From Lachnoclostridium sp. An76 (GTDB taxonomy: Bacteria; Bacillota; Clostridia; Lachnospirales; Lachnospiraceae), in assembly GCF_002161355.1 (NCBI RefSeq), contig NZ_NFHL01000001.1, positions 620,001 through 684,000 on the forward strand: DNA of 64,000 nt. Reading direction: 5' to 3'. Below, in pieces: positions 50,792 through 59,865 of this stretch; position 1 is the stretch's first letter, and each line of letters starts with the position of its first letter. Position numbers and translations under genes: made by a program. The notes under the pieces were generated by a model. It was given only the letters and a program-made list of their open reading frames with translations. It was not told where the DNA came from and did no database searches.

Positions 50792-51486
50792 TGCTTCTCA
50801 CCACCTGTCATAGCGAAGAAGAGATCATCCAGGTCTCTTCCCTCTGCGTCGGATTTTGTATAGGAACCGATGATGCGTCCCTTTTCCATCACAAACATCA
50901 CATCCCAGAGTTCTTCCACCATCTCCAGCATATGTGTGCTGATCAGGACCGTCACGCCCTGATCCCTCAGGCGCAGGACCACCTCTTTGAGCATCCTGAT
51001 CGCCGCCGGGTCAAGACCTACCATAGGCTCATCCAGGAGGATCACCTTCGGCTTCACAGCGAGGGCACAGCAGATGCTCACCTTCTGCATCATCCCTTTT
51101 GACAGCTCATTCCCCAGCTTATCCTGCTTGTCATCCATCTCGAATTCCTTCAGGATCTCCTCGATCTCTTCGTCCGTAATATCGCTGCTGTATGCCATCC
51201 TGACATATTCGATATGTTCCCTCACAGTGAGCGCCTCAAACATATTCGGGATTTCCGGCACGTAGGCAAAGATCCTCTTCGCTTCAAGCCTTCTCGCAGG
51301 GATCCCGTCAATAAGGATCGTGCCTTTGTATCTGAGCAGCCCCGCGATACTTTTTATGATCGTGGATTTTCCCGCGCCGTTCGGCCCGAGGAGGATGCCC
51401 ACCTGCCCGTCCGGGACAGTAAAGCTGACTTCATCCACCGCCAGATTTTTTCCATATGATTTGCTCAAGCCCTGTATCTCTAACAT
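50788..51486 (-). CDS. ABC transporter ATP-binding protein
   Basis: A 232-residue ATPase: Walker A LGPNGAGKSTIIKSI, IFAYVPEIPNMFEALTVREHIEYV, signature LSKGMMQKVSICCAL, Walker B VILLDEPMVGLDP, STHMLEMVEELWD. The start at 51486 follows AGGAGG with a short four-base spacing. It forms a two-gene exporter with the downstream permease. Confidence 0.92.
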   Translation of the reverse strand: MLEIQGLSKSYGKNLAVDEVSFTVPDGQVGILLGPNGAGKSTIIKSIAGLLRYKGTILIDGIPARRLEAKRIFAYVPEIPNMFEALTVREHIEYVRMAYSSDITDEEIEEILKEFEMDDKQDKLGNELSKGMMQKVSICCALAVKPKVILLDEPMVGLDPAAIRMLKEVVLRLRDQGVTVLISTHMLEMVEELWDVMFVMEKGRIIGSYTKSDAEGRDLDDLFFAMTGGEKQ

Positions 51487-51589
51487 ACTGCCTCCTGTCT
51501 GTGCGGAGAGAAAAAAGCCCCGCACCACTGTACTGTTGATTTAGTACAATAATACGAGACTCTTTTCCGTTTGTCAATAGATATCTTAT

Positions 51590-52480
51590 TTACTCTTCTT
51601 CACCGCTGTAACGGTGCTCTTCATCATAAAATTTCATGAGCGCCTGTGTCCCGAGCTCACCGCATCCTTCCGCCTCAAGCTCCTCGCAGTTTGCCAGCAC
51701 CTGGCTCAGAACCCCCAGGTCGATGCCGCTTTTGTTCGCCTCGATGAGGGCCAGCTTCATATCCTTTATGAAATGCTTCATAAAAAATCCCGGCGCATAA
51801 TCCCCTGCAATGATCTTTGGCCCGTAGAGATCGAGCTGCCTGCTGCCCGCCGCCCCGGTGGCAACGGACTTCATAAATGTATCCGGGTCAAGCCCCTTCT
51901 CTTTCGCATAAGTGAGGGCTTCACACACTCCCGAGAGAGTTCCTGCGATCATGATCTGGTTTGCCAGCTTACAGTGCTGCCCGCTGCCTGCCTTACCCTC
52001 ATAATTGATATTCGTCCCCATCGCCTCAAAAAGAGGATGGCATGCTTCATAGTCCTGGCGCTCACCGCCCACGAGGATGGAAAGTGTTCCCTCTTTTGCC
52101 CCTGTATCCCCTCCGGTCACAGGCGCGTCCAGCACATGGAAGCCTCTCTTCGTGCCCTCCTCACAGATTTTCTCTGCCAGCATAGGGCTTGTGGTCGTCA
52201 TATCGATCAGATAAGTCCCGGGCGATGCGCTGTCAAGGATATTTCCGCTGTCAAAATACACTTCTTCCACATCCTGGGGGAACCCTACGATGGTGATGAC
52301 AGCATCCCTGTCCTTCACGCACTCCGCGATCGAATCATGGAACACAGCCCCCTCGCTGATCACATCTTCTACTTTTGCCTTTGTGCGCGCGTAAATATGG
52401 ACTTCATATCCCTCCTTCATGAGATTGCGGACCATGGATCTTCCCATGATCCCAACTCCGATAAACCCGATCTTTCTCAT
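51590..52480 (-). CDS. Beta-hydroxyacid dehydrogenase (2-hydroxy-3-oxopropionate reductase-like)
   Basis: A 296-residue NAD(P)-dependent reductase: nucleotide loop IGFIGVGIMGRSMVRNL, substrate motif DAPVTGGDTGAKEGTLSILVGG, catalytic lysine in GSGQHCKLANQI, C-terminal helical domain with KDMKLALIEANKSGIDLG. It could act on tartronate semialdehyde, 3-hydroxyisobutyrate or a similar acid. The ATG shares one base with the stop of the preceding gene (TGATG). It is third in a topB operon, an unusual setting. Confidence 0.9.
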   Translation of the reverse strand: MRKIGFIGVGIMGRSMVRNLMKEGYEVHIYARTKAKVEDVISEGAVFHDSIAECVKDRDAVITIVGFPQDVEEVYFDSGNILDSASPGTYLIDMTTTSPMLAEKICEEGTKRGFHVLDAPVTGGDTGAKEGTLSILVGGERQDYEACHPLFEAMGTNINYEGKAGSGQHCKLANQIMIAGTLSGVCEALTYAKEKGLDPDTFMKSVATGAAGSRQLDLYGPKIIAGDYAPGFFMKHFIKDMKLALIEANKSGIDLGVLSQVLANCEELEAEGCGELGTQALMKFYDEEHRYSGEEE

Positions 52481-53151
52481 CAGTCCGCCCTCTTCTCTAC
52501 AACTTCGCCCTGCTTCTTGTAGATGCTGTTCCCCGGGACAAACCCGCGGACAGAGGAGAGCGGATAAATATTGCTGTGGCTTCCCACAACAGTTCCCGGA
52601 TTGAGCACGCTTCCGCATCCGACTTCCACTTCATCTCCCAGCATGGCGCCGAACTTCTTCATGCCTGTCTCGATATTTCCTTCCGGCGTCTTGACAACGA
52701 CCAGTTTTTTGTCAGATTTTACATTTGACGTAATAGAGCCCGCGCCCATGTGGGATTTATATCCGAGGATGGAATCTCCCACGTAATTGTAGTGCGGCAC
52801 CTGTACTTTATTAAAGAGGATCACATTCTTAAGCTCCGTGGAATTACCGACCACAGCGCCCTCTCCGACGATGGCATTGCCGCGGATAAACGCACAGTGG
52901 CGGACCTCCGCATCCTTTCCGATGATCGCAGGGCCATTGATGTATGCGGTGGGAGCCACCTTTGCAGATCTTGCGACCCACACATTCTCCCCTCGCTTCT
53001 CGTACTCATCGCTGCTCAGCGTGTTTCCAAGCTCTACGATGAAGCTGCTGATCTTCGGCAGGACTTCCCACGGGTAAGTCACGCCTTCAAAAATATCCTT
53101 TGCGATCGTCTGATCCAGTGTGTAGAGTTCTTTTACTGTCAATGCTTCCAT
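52480..53151 (-). CDS. Left-handed beta-helix (hexapeptide repeat) protein, UDP-sugar transferase C-domain-like
   Basis: A 223-residue protein with hexapeptide-type turns: AKVAPTAYINGPAIIGKDAEVRHCAFIRGNAIVGEGAVVGNSTELKN, SILGYKSHMGAGSITSN, GAMLGDEVEVGCGSVLNPGTVVGSHS, then PLSSVRGFVPGN. This resembles the acetyltransferase half of GlmU or sugar-nucleotidyltransferases but without the nucleotidyl domain. It begins immediately after the topB stop (no gap). The acceptor is unknown. Confidence 0.88.
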   Translation of the reverse strand: MEALTVKELYTLDQTIAKDIFEGVTYPWEVLPKISSFIVELGNTLSSDEYEKRGENVWVARSAKVAPTAYINGPAIIGKDAEVRHCAFIRGNAIVGEGAVVGNSTELKNVILFNKVQVPHYNYVGDSILGYKSHMGAGSITSNVKSDKKLVVVKTPEGNIETGMKKFGAMLGDEVEVGCGSVLNPGTVVGSHSNIYPLSSVRGFVPGNSIYKKQGEVVEKRAD

Positions 53152-55245
53152 TTATTTTTCTCCTTTTCTGCCGCTTCCGGCCTTTTTATAAAAACCTGCC
53201 GCTCTGTCATAGCAGGCTCTTAGCTGATACTGGTTATTCATTCCTTTTACGCCGACAGTCCTCCTGGTGATAAAATCATCCAGCTTCTTCATGTATTCAT
53301 CCGGCGTGATACTCCCCTCTGCCACATAGGTAAGCCCCTTCTCCCAGCTTGCAGTGAGCTCCGGGTTCAGGAGCGGGCGGATGGAATGATCCACCACATC
53401 ATACACCATCTCCCCCTGGAGGGTCGGTGTGATGATCTGCGTCTTTTTATTCAGGGCAAGATACTGGATATGTATCAGCTTCTTCAGGATCTCCGCCCTT
53501 GTGGCGCTGGTACCGATGCCGCTGCCCTTGATCTGCGCCCTCAGCTCCTCGTCCTCGATGAGCTGTCCTGCATTTTCCATTGCAAGGATAATGGAACCGG
53601 AATTGTATCTCTTCGGCGGGGAGGTCTCCCCCTCCTTGATCTCTAACGACTTCACAGGGAGGACCGTCCCTTTTTTCAGCGTCTTTATCACTTCAAACAG
53701 TGCTGTATCCAGGTTCTGGTCTGCGCTTTCCCCGCTGTCCTTTTCTGCGCCAGTCTCCTGCGTACCTTCCTCCCCGGGCTCCGGCGTCCGGGGATCCTGA
53801 GAGCTTCCCTGCGCCTGCTTCCTGCCCTGGGGGATACCCGCCACTTTCAGGTAACCCTCTTCCGCCAGCACCTTAAAGCTTGAGAAAAAGCTCTCGCCCC
53901 GGATCTTCGAGACGATGGCCACCTTCTGATACACTGCCGGCGGATAGAAAATACTCAGAAATCTCCTCACGATCAGGTCATATACTTTGTGGGACACAGA
54001 CTGCAGAGAGTTGAGAGCCCCAAGCCCCTGCCCTGTGGGGATGATGGCATAATGGTCCGTGATCTGTTTGTCATTGACATACCGGGTCTTTGCCAGGCCT
54101 TTGTGTGACCCGAAGCCCAGGATGTCCTTCAGATACGGCGCGGCCATCGGATATTTGGACAGGCCGTTCAGATTCCTGCTGATCTCCTTTGCCACTGCGG
54201 TGGACAGGACTCTGGCGTCTGTCCTCGGATAAGTCACCAGCTTCTTCTCATAGAGTTCCTGGATGATCCGCAGCGTCTCATCCGGGCTGATCTTGAAGCG
54301 CTTGGAACAGTCGTTCTGGAGCTCCGCCAGATTATATAAGAGCGGGGGATTCTTTTTCTCCTTCTTCTTTTCCACAGATTCTATGACACATTGCACAGGC
54401 TGTTCTTCTGTAAGATAAGCGATCAGTTCCTCTGCCTTTTTCTTTTCCTTAAACCCATTTTCTTTATATAGGTCAAAGGATTCAAAATACCGGGATCCTC
54501 TGACCGCGCGCCACTCTCCTTCAAAGGAGTGCCCCTGGGCGTCCACTGTGCTGACCACCCGGTAGAACGGGGTTTTTACAAATTCCCGGATCTCCCTCTC
54601 CCTGCGCACGACCATGCCCAGCACACATGTCATGACCCGGCCGACGGAGATGACCGCGTATTTTTTGTGGAGATAATCCGAGATACTGTTCCCGTATTTC
54701 AGCGTCAGGAGCCGGGAAAAATTGATGCCCATCAGGTAATCCTCTTTTGCCCTTAAATAGGCCGAGGCGCTGAGATTATCGTACTCCGACAGGTCTTTCG
54801 CCTCCCGGATGCCCCTTAGGATCTCCTCCTCTGTCTGGGAATCGATCCAGACCCTGCGCCGCTTCTTCCCGGTCACATGGGCCTCCTGCTCCACCAGGCG
54901 GTAGATATACTCCCCTTCCCTTCCCGAGTCTGTGCACACATAGATCGTATCCACATCCTCCCTGTTCAGGATCGAACTTACAGTCTGAAACTGTTTCGCC
55001 ACTCCCGGGATCACCTCGTACTTAAATTCTTCCGGAATGAACGGGAGAGTCTGGAGAGTCCACTTTTTCAGCGCCGGGTCATATTCCTCCGGGTAACTCA
55101 TAGTAACCAGGTGGCCTACGCACCATGTGATGACCGCCTCATCTGATTCGAGGTAGCCGTCCCTTCGTTTTGTGTTCAGTTTTAATGCTTTTGCGAATTC
55201 CTGCGCCACACTGGGCTTCTCCGCGATATATACTGCTTTTGCCAT
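53152..55245 (-). CDS. topB: DNA topoisomerase III
   Basis: A type IA topoisomerase of 697 residues. Toprim domain: VYIAEKPSVAQEFAKAL and IYVCTDSGREGEYIYRLVE. Active-site tyrosine in LVTYPRTDARVLSTA. SKGLAKTRYVNDKQITDHYAIIPTG and IKGSGIGTSATRAEILKKL complete the core. A 45-residue acidic low-complexity linker (PEPGEEGTQETGAEKDSGES) interrupts the later part. No C-terminal zinc fingers. The setting is chromosomal with no nearby conjugation genes, so it may be the housekeeping copy. Confidence 0.95.
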   Translation of the reverse strand: MAKAVYIAEKPSVAQEFAKALKLNTKRRDGYLESDEAVITWCVGHLVTMSYPEEYDPALKKWTLQTLPFIPEEFKYEVIPGVAKQFQTVSSILNREDVDTIYVCTDSGREGEYIYRLVEQEAHVTGKKRRRVWIDSQTEEEILRGIREAKDLSEYDNLSASAYLRAKEDYLMGINFSRLLTLKYGNSISDYLHKKYAVISVGRVMTCVLGMVVRREREIREFVKTPFYRVVSTVDAQGHSFEGEWRAVRGSRYFESFDLYKENGFKEKKKAEELIAYLTEEQPVQCVIESVEKKKEKKNPPLLYNLAELQNDCSKRFKISPDETLRIIQELYEKKLVTYPRTDARVLSTAVAKEISRNLNGLSKYPMAAPYLKDILGFGSHKGLAKTRYVNDKQITDHYAIIPTGQGLGALNSLQSVSHKVYDLIVRRFLSIFYPPAVYQKVAIVSKIRGESFFSSFKVLAEEGYLKVAGIPQGRKQAQGSSQDPRTPEPGEEGTQETGAEKDSGESADQNLDTALFEVIKTLKKGTVLPVKSLEIKEGETSPPKRYNSGSIILAMENAGQLIEDEELRAQIKGSGIGTSATRAEILKKLIHIQYLALNKKTQIITPTLQGEMVYDVVDHSIRPLLNPELTASWEKGLTYVAEGSITPDEYMKKLDDFITRRTVGVKGMNNQYQLRACYDRAAGFYKKAGSGRKGEK

Positions 55246-55287
55246 ATGATGTAGTCTGATCTGTCCTTTTCCCGGACAAGAGACGCC

Positions 55288-55331
55288 GCAGGTCCACTCC
55301 CTACTATGTTATGTAAAAAGAGTGGACCTGC
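55288..55331. other. Long-loop hairpin between galM and topB
   Basis: GCAGGTCCACTC (55288-55299) and GAGTGGACCTGC (55320-55331) are perfectly complementary across 20 bases. On the minus strand the T-run (TTTTT) lies in the loop, not after the stem, so it is not a standard terminator for galM. Confidence 0.6.
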
Positions 55332-55351
55332 AGCCTTCTCGTCTGTCCGCT

Positions 55352-56404
55352 TTATTCACGTGTCAGAAAACGGTATGCTGTGCGGGTGTCGTATTTCTCA
55401 CCCTTTCTGCAGACCGGCTGCGGGAAGTTTTCATGGTGTACAGAGTCCGGATAATACTGCGTCTCAAAGCACACTGCGCCTCTCCTCATATAGGATGCGC
55501 CCTCTTTCCCCGGCTCATTGTCCAGGAAATTCGCCGTATAGATCTGGACACCCGGAAGGTCTGTGTATACTTCCATCACGATCCCGCTCTTATCTGATAC
55601 TGCTTCTGCTACTTTATCAAATCTGCCCTCATTTTTCAACACCCAGTTGTGGTCATATCCGCTGCCGAAACGGAGAGGCTCATAATCCGCGTCGATATCG
55701 TCGCCGAGCACTCTTCCTGCCCGGAAGTCCATAGGAGTGCCTTCCACTCCGCGGATCTCCCCTGTGGGGATAGACTCCGCGTCAGCCGGGGTAAAATAGT
55801 CTGCGTTTAATGTCACCTTATGATCCAGCACAGATCCGCTGTCATGTCCGTTCAGGTTGAAATAGCTGTGGTTTGTCATATTAATGACTGTATCCTGGTC
55901 CGGCACTGCCTCGTAGTGGATGGTAAGCGTATTGTCGTCATCCAGAGTGTACGTCACATGCATATCCAGGGCTCCCGGATACCCCTGGTCACCGTCCGGG
56001 CTGTGGAGCAGAAGCGAGATATGTCCGGCATCATATTCCTCCACTTCCCAGAAACGTTTGTGATAATAATCCGGGCCGCTGTGGAGGCTGTTTTTCCCAT
56101 TGTCGTTTTTCGCCAGGTCATAGTGCACGCCGTTCAGGTCAAACCCTGCCCCGCCGATGCGGTTGGCGCTCCTTCCTACCACAGCCCCAATGGCAGCATC
56201 GCCTTTTTCATATCCTGCCGCATCCCCGTATCCGAGTACCACGTCGCGCATCTTCCCCTCTTTGTCAGGGACGAAAAGATCCACCAGGACCGCGCCGTAA
56301 TCTGACACGCATGCTTTCATCCCGTTTTTGTTCTCCAGAGTGTAGAGATGGGCTTCCTTTCCGTCTGATGTCACTCCGAATCCTGTCGCTTCCTGTTTCT
56401 GCAT
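55352..56404 (-). CDS. galM: Aldose 1-epimerase (galactose mutarotase)
   Basis: A 350-residue mutarotase: SDYGAVLVDLFVPDKEGKMRDVVLGY, GAVVGRSANRIGGAGFDLNG (substrate arginine), NSLHSGPDYYHKRFWEV (histidine), MTNHSYFNLNGHDSGSVLDH (catalytic histidine) and FETQYYPDSVHHENFPQPV (catalytic glutamate). It supplies alpha-galactose to GalK but is encoded 32 kb from galKT. AGGAGG precedes the ATG. Confidence 0.95.
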   Translation of the reverse strand: MQKQEATGFGVTSDGKEAHLYTLENKNGMKACVSDYGAVLVDLFVPDKEGKMRDVVLGYGDAAGYEKGDAAIGAVVGRSANRIGGAGFDLNGVHYDLAKNDNGKNSLHSGPDYYHKRFWEVEEYDAGHISLLLHSPDGDQGYPGALDMHVTYTLDDDNTLTIHYEAVPDQDTVINMTNHSYFNLNGHDSGSVLDHKVTLNADYFTPADAESIPTGEIRGVEGTPMDFRAGRVLGDDIDADYEPLRFGSGYDHNWVLKNEGRFDKVAEAVSDKSGIVMEVYTDLPGVQIYTANFLDNEPGKEGASYMRRGAVCFETQYYPDSVHHENFPQPVCRKGEKYDTRTAYRFLTRE

Positions 56405-56566
56405 TTTGCTTTCCTCCTGAAAATCCTGTTTTGTGCCTGCCGTCTCCTGACCGGATAAGGCATCCTTCCGTTTTTAAAAACATCTGTATCAATTATACCC
56501 TTGATCTGCCTGTCTGTCCATAAGGCCATGACCCGGCGGCAGGTTATTTTTCCTGACTGTTTTTCC

Positions 56567-58693
56567 CTATTTTTTCTTCTTCCAGAATACGCCGAACACT
56601 CTTGCCAGAAGGGAACGCTTTTCCTTTTTCTCTGCGGCCGCGGAAGCCCTGTTCGCGCTGAGCGCTTCTCGCATAAATGTCTCCTGGGCGTTCACCGGGG
56701 CTCCTTCCTGGCTTTTCTTTCTGTATGTGCCGTCGCTGTCCATCTGCCTTGCCTTCACATTGTCTGACAGCATGACCTTCAGATCATGCATGAGGCGTCT
56801 CCTGATCCCTTCGTCATAGACCGGGCATGCCACTTCCACCCGCTTTTCCGTGTTGCGCGTCATCATGTCCGCAGAACCGATATAGACCTTCGCGTCCGCC
56901 CCGGCGCCGAATATGAACACTCTCGGGTGCTCCAGATACCGCCCCACGATACTCGTCACCCGCAGGTTCTCTGTCCTTCCCGGTATCCCCGGCAGGATAC
57001 AGCATATGCCGCGCACGAGAAGGTCTACACGCACCCCGGCCTGGCAGGCTTCCGCTGTCTTGCGGATAAAATCCATATCTGTCACAGAGTTCATTTTCAT
57101 GACAATGCGTCCGCGCTCTCCTTTTGCGATCTCCCCGTCCATCAGGGCGAGCACTTTCTGCTTGAGGCTTGTGGGAGACACGATCAGATGGCGGTACACC
57201 CCATCCAGATTTCCGATAGACATATTTTTGAAAAACACCGCCGCATCTTCCCCGATCTCCTGGTCCGATGTCATAAGGGAGTAATCCGTGTACATCTTCG
57301 CCGTTTTTTCATTGTAATTCCCCGTCCCGATCTGGGTGATATAGCGGATCTCATTTTTATTCCTGTATGTGACCAGGCAGATCTTAGAGTGGACCTTATA
57401 TCCCTCGATCCCGTAGATCACGCGGCATCCTGCCTCCTCCATCCGCTCTGACCACTCGATATTGTTCTGCTCGTCAAAGCGCGCCCTCAGCTCGATGAGC
57501 ACTGTCACTTCCTTGCCGTTTTCTGCCGCGGCACAGAGATATTCCACCAGACGGGCCTTCTTTGCCAGCCGGTAGATCGTGATCTTAATGGTCATCACAT
57601 CCGGGTCTGACGCAGCTTCTCTGATCAGCTGAAGGAATGGATCCATGCTTTCATACGGATAGGCGAGCAGGACATCTTTTTTCTTTACCTGCTCCATCAC
57701 ACTCCCGTCCGTAAGAGACGCCGATGGCTGCGGCGTAAACGGCTCATACGTCAGCGCTCTCTTCATAGGCTCCGGGAGCTTATCCGCGATGGAAAAGATA
57801 AACCCGAGCTTCATGGGCATCTTTGTCCGGAAAATACATTTCGGCGTGATCTTAAACCGGCTGCAGAAATATTTTTCCATCTCTTTCCCCAGAGGGGCTG
57901 CGGTCTCCAGGCGGACCACCGCCATCCTGCGCCTTTTGTGAAGGGTCTCTTTCATGATGAACCGGAAATCTTCATGGTCCTCAAACGCCTCATCATCAGG
58001 AGATACATCCGCATTCCTTGTCACACAGATATAATTTTTATCCGACACCTCGTACTTGTCAAACACAAGCTCCAGGTACTCCATGATCACCTTTTCCATT
58101 CGGATATAACGGATGTCATGCCCCGGGAGATACAGGATATCCGATATATACTGCGGGACAGGCACGATCCCGGTCATGTCATGCCCGTTCATTTTCAGAT
58201 TCGCCACCACATAGATTTCCTTGTTCAAAAGATGCGGGAACGGATGGTTCGCGTCCACGATCTGGGGAGAAAGTACCGGAAGGATCTGTTCTTTAAAATA
58301 TTTTTTCACATACTTTTTTTCCTGCTGCTCCAGATCCCTGATATCCAGTCCGCACACACCGTATGGCTGGAGCTGTTTCTTGATCTCCGCATAAGTCTTA
58401 TCCCGCTCCTTATACAGCGGGGCCACTGCCCGGTAGATCGCATCCAGCTGCTGCTCCGGGGTCATGCCGGACCGTATGTCCAGCTTTTTATTATCCACAG
58501 CAGCCATATCATACAGGCTGCCCACCCGGATCATAAAAAACTCGTCCAGATTACTCGTAAATATGGCAACAAACTTCATCCGTTCCATAAGAGGGACACT
58601 CTCGTCCCTTGCCTCTTCCAGCACTCTCTGGTTAAATCTGAGCCACGACAGTTCCCTGTTCTGCGTATAATCAAGTATCTCAGGCTTTGCCAT
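56567..58693 (-). CDS. ppk1: Polyphosphate kinase 1
   Basis: Membrane-associated enzyme making polyphosphate from ATP. The 708 residues include the N-terminal RELSWLRFNQRVLEEARDESVPLMERMKFVAIFTSNLDEFFMIRVG, the PLD-like catalytic region IELRARFDEQNNIEWSERME, the autophosphorylated histidine in YKVHSKICLV and the second site YIGSADMMTRNTEKRVEVACPV. The C-terminal 60 residues are lysine-rich. No ppx lies nearby. The start at 58693 follows GAGGAG; the frame upstream adds 24 residues without support. Confidence 0.95.
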   Translation of the reverse strand: MAKPEILDYTQNRELSWLRFNQRVLEEARDESVPLMERMKFVAIFTSNLDEFFMIRVGSLYDMAAVDNKKLDIRSGMTPEQQLDAIYRAVAPLYKERDKTYAEIKKQLQPYGVCGLDIRDLEQQEKKYVKKYFKEQILPVLSPQIVDANHPFPHLLNKEIYVVANLKMNGHDMTGIVPVPQYISDILYLPGHDIRYIRMEKVIMEYLELVFDKYEVSDKNYICVTRNADVSPDDEAFEDHEDFRFIMKETLHKRRRMAVVRLETAAPLGKEMEKYFCSRFKITPKCIFRTKMPMKLGFIFSIADKLPEPMKRALTYEPFTPQPSASLTDGSVMEQVKKKDVLLAYPYESMDPFLQLIREAASDPDVMTIKITIYRLAKKARLVEYLCAAAENGKEVTVLIELRARFDEQNNIEWSERMEEAGCRVIYGIEGYKVHSKICLVTYRNKNEIRYITQIGTGNYNEKTAKMYTDYSLMTSDQEIGEDAAVFFKNMSIGNLDGVYRHLIVSPTSLKQKVLALMDGEIAKGERGRIVMKMNSVTDMDFIRKTAEACQAGVRVDLLVRGICCILPGIPGRTENLRVTSIVGRYLEHPRVFIFGAGADAKVYIGSADMMTRNTEKRVEVACPVYDEGIRRRLMHDLKVMLSDNVKARQMDSDGTYRKKSQEGAPVNAQETFMREALSANRASAAAEKKEKRSLLARVFGVFWKKKK

Positions 58694-58783
58694 ACCGCTG
58701 TCTCCTCTCCTTTCTTCTGCGCTCTCCTGCCCGCTTCTCATCCCAATTCCAGCCCGCCGCTTCATCTCTTCCGCTCTCTGAGA

Positions 58784-59647
58784 TCATTTCTCCAGATATT
58801 CCATCAGATCGTCAAATCTTCTCTCCATATAATGGTACCCGTGCTCATAAAAAGCGTAGAGTGTTTCCTTGTTTTTTTCCAGCCTTGACACCGGCTTGAC
58901 CTGCGGTCTCAGGACAAAGATCTCGCCCCTCTTTTCCAGCTGGTCGATATGGTTCATCATCTTATTATATTCAAAGCTTCTCCTGAATATGGTCCGTACC
59001 AGATTCGGATAGGATTTGTATGCCTTCTTATATACCCTCTGCATTGCAGGGGATACGACTTTCTTCCTGTATCCCTCGTTTTTTGTCAGGATGACCACGA
59101 TCTTATCATTCCCCGTCTCCTGCGCTCTCTTCAAAGGCACGGAATCTGCCAGCCCGCCGTCCAGATAAGGCGTCTCATCCACATTCACGATCGGCGTGAG
59201 GAGAGGCATACTGCAGGAAGCCCGGCAGATCTTCATAAGCCGGCTCTTATCCTGCCTGTCATCCATATACTCCGCTTTCCCTGTCAGGCAGTTGGTCGTC
59301 ACCAGCTCGCACTTTATCTCCGAATGAAAATATGTATCAAAGTCAAAAGGAATAATTTCATTCGGATATTTGTCAAAGATCAGATCCATATTCATCACGC
59401 TGCGCTCTTTTACAAAATCCCTCAGTCCGTAATAATAATTCCCGCTCTTGTCCTGCGGTATCATACAGTCCCTTGTCCTTCCTGGCTGCCTGGACACATA
59501 GTCCACCGCATTGCACGCGCCGGCAGACACACCGATCACATGGGACAGGTACACATCCTTCTCCATAAGATAATCCAGTGCTCCGGAGGTAAAGACACCT
59601 CTTGTAGCTCCTCCCTCCAAAACAAGTGTTGCTTTCTTTATATCCAT
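58784..59647 (-). CDS. Patatin-like phospholipase
   Basis: A 287-residue serine hydrolase: oxyanion loop VLEGGATRGVFTSGALDYL, nucleophile elbow GVSAGACNAV (GxSxG) and catalytic aspartate in YLDGGLADSVPL. Close to the YjjU/RssA bacterial group. No signal peptide, so it acts in the cytoplasm, probably on phospholipids. It lies upstream of ppk1 on the same strand, with a 90-bp gap. Confidence 0.93.
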   Translation of the reverse strand: MDIKKATLVLEGGATRGVFTSGALDYLMEKDVYLSHVIGVSAGACNAVDYVSRQPGRTRDCMIPQDKSGNYYYGLRDFVKERSVMNMDLIFDKYPNEIIPFDFDTYFHSEIKCELVTTNCLTGKAEYMDDRQDKSRLMKICRASCSMPLLTPIVNVDETPYLDGGLADSVPLKRAQETGNDKIVVILTKNEGYRKKVVSPAMQRVYKKAYKSYPNLVRTIFRRSFEYNKMMNHIDQLEKRGEIFVLRPQVKPVSRLEKNKETLYAFYEHGYHYMERRFDDLMEYLEK

Positions 59648-59723
59648 AATGATGACCTCTTTTCTTAAAACATGATAACTATATTTTAGGCAGAAGAGGG
59701 AGAAAAATCAACGCCAAAAGAGT

Positions 59724-59850
59724 TAAATCTGTATTTGCTGGGGAGCCGGAGATTGGGTAAACGTCTGAAAACCGTAGTTTGATGCAGGACGTTTTCGCGG
59801 CAGGCAGGGATATGGGTGGTTGACGTAACTTCGGAATAAGGCTTGCAAGG
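59724..59850. repeat. Foldback intergenic element, copy 5, left half only (about 127 bp)
   Basis: It starts TAAATCTGTATTTGCTGGGGAG and contains the conserved ACGTCTGAAAACCG, GACGTTTTCGCGG and GGGATATGG blocks. It then continues with GGTGGTTGACGTAACTTCGG, shared with unit B of copy 3. No matching right end is found before the next gene, so the copy is truncated. It lies upstream of the patatin gene and downstream of the HEPN-like gene. Confidence 0.75.
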
Positions 59851-59865
59851 ACTTAACAGCCTTTA

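Noticed and set aside
57938-58888. 316-aa plus-strand ORF opposite ppk1
   Set aside because: Histidine/isoleucine-rich antisense translation of a clear polyphosphate kinase.
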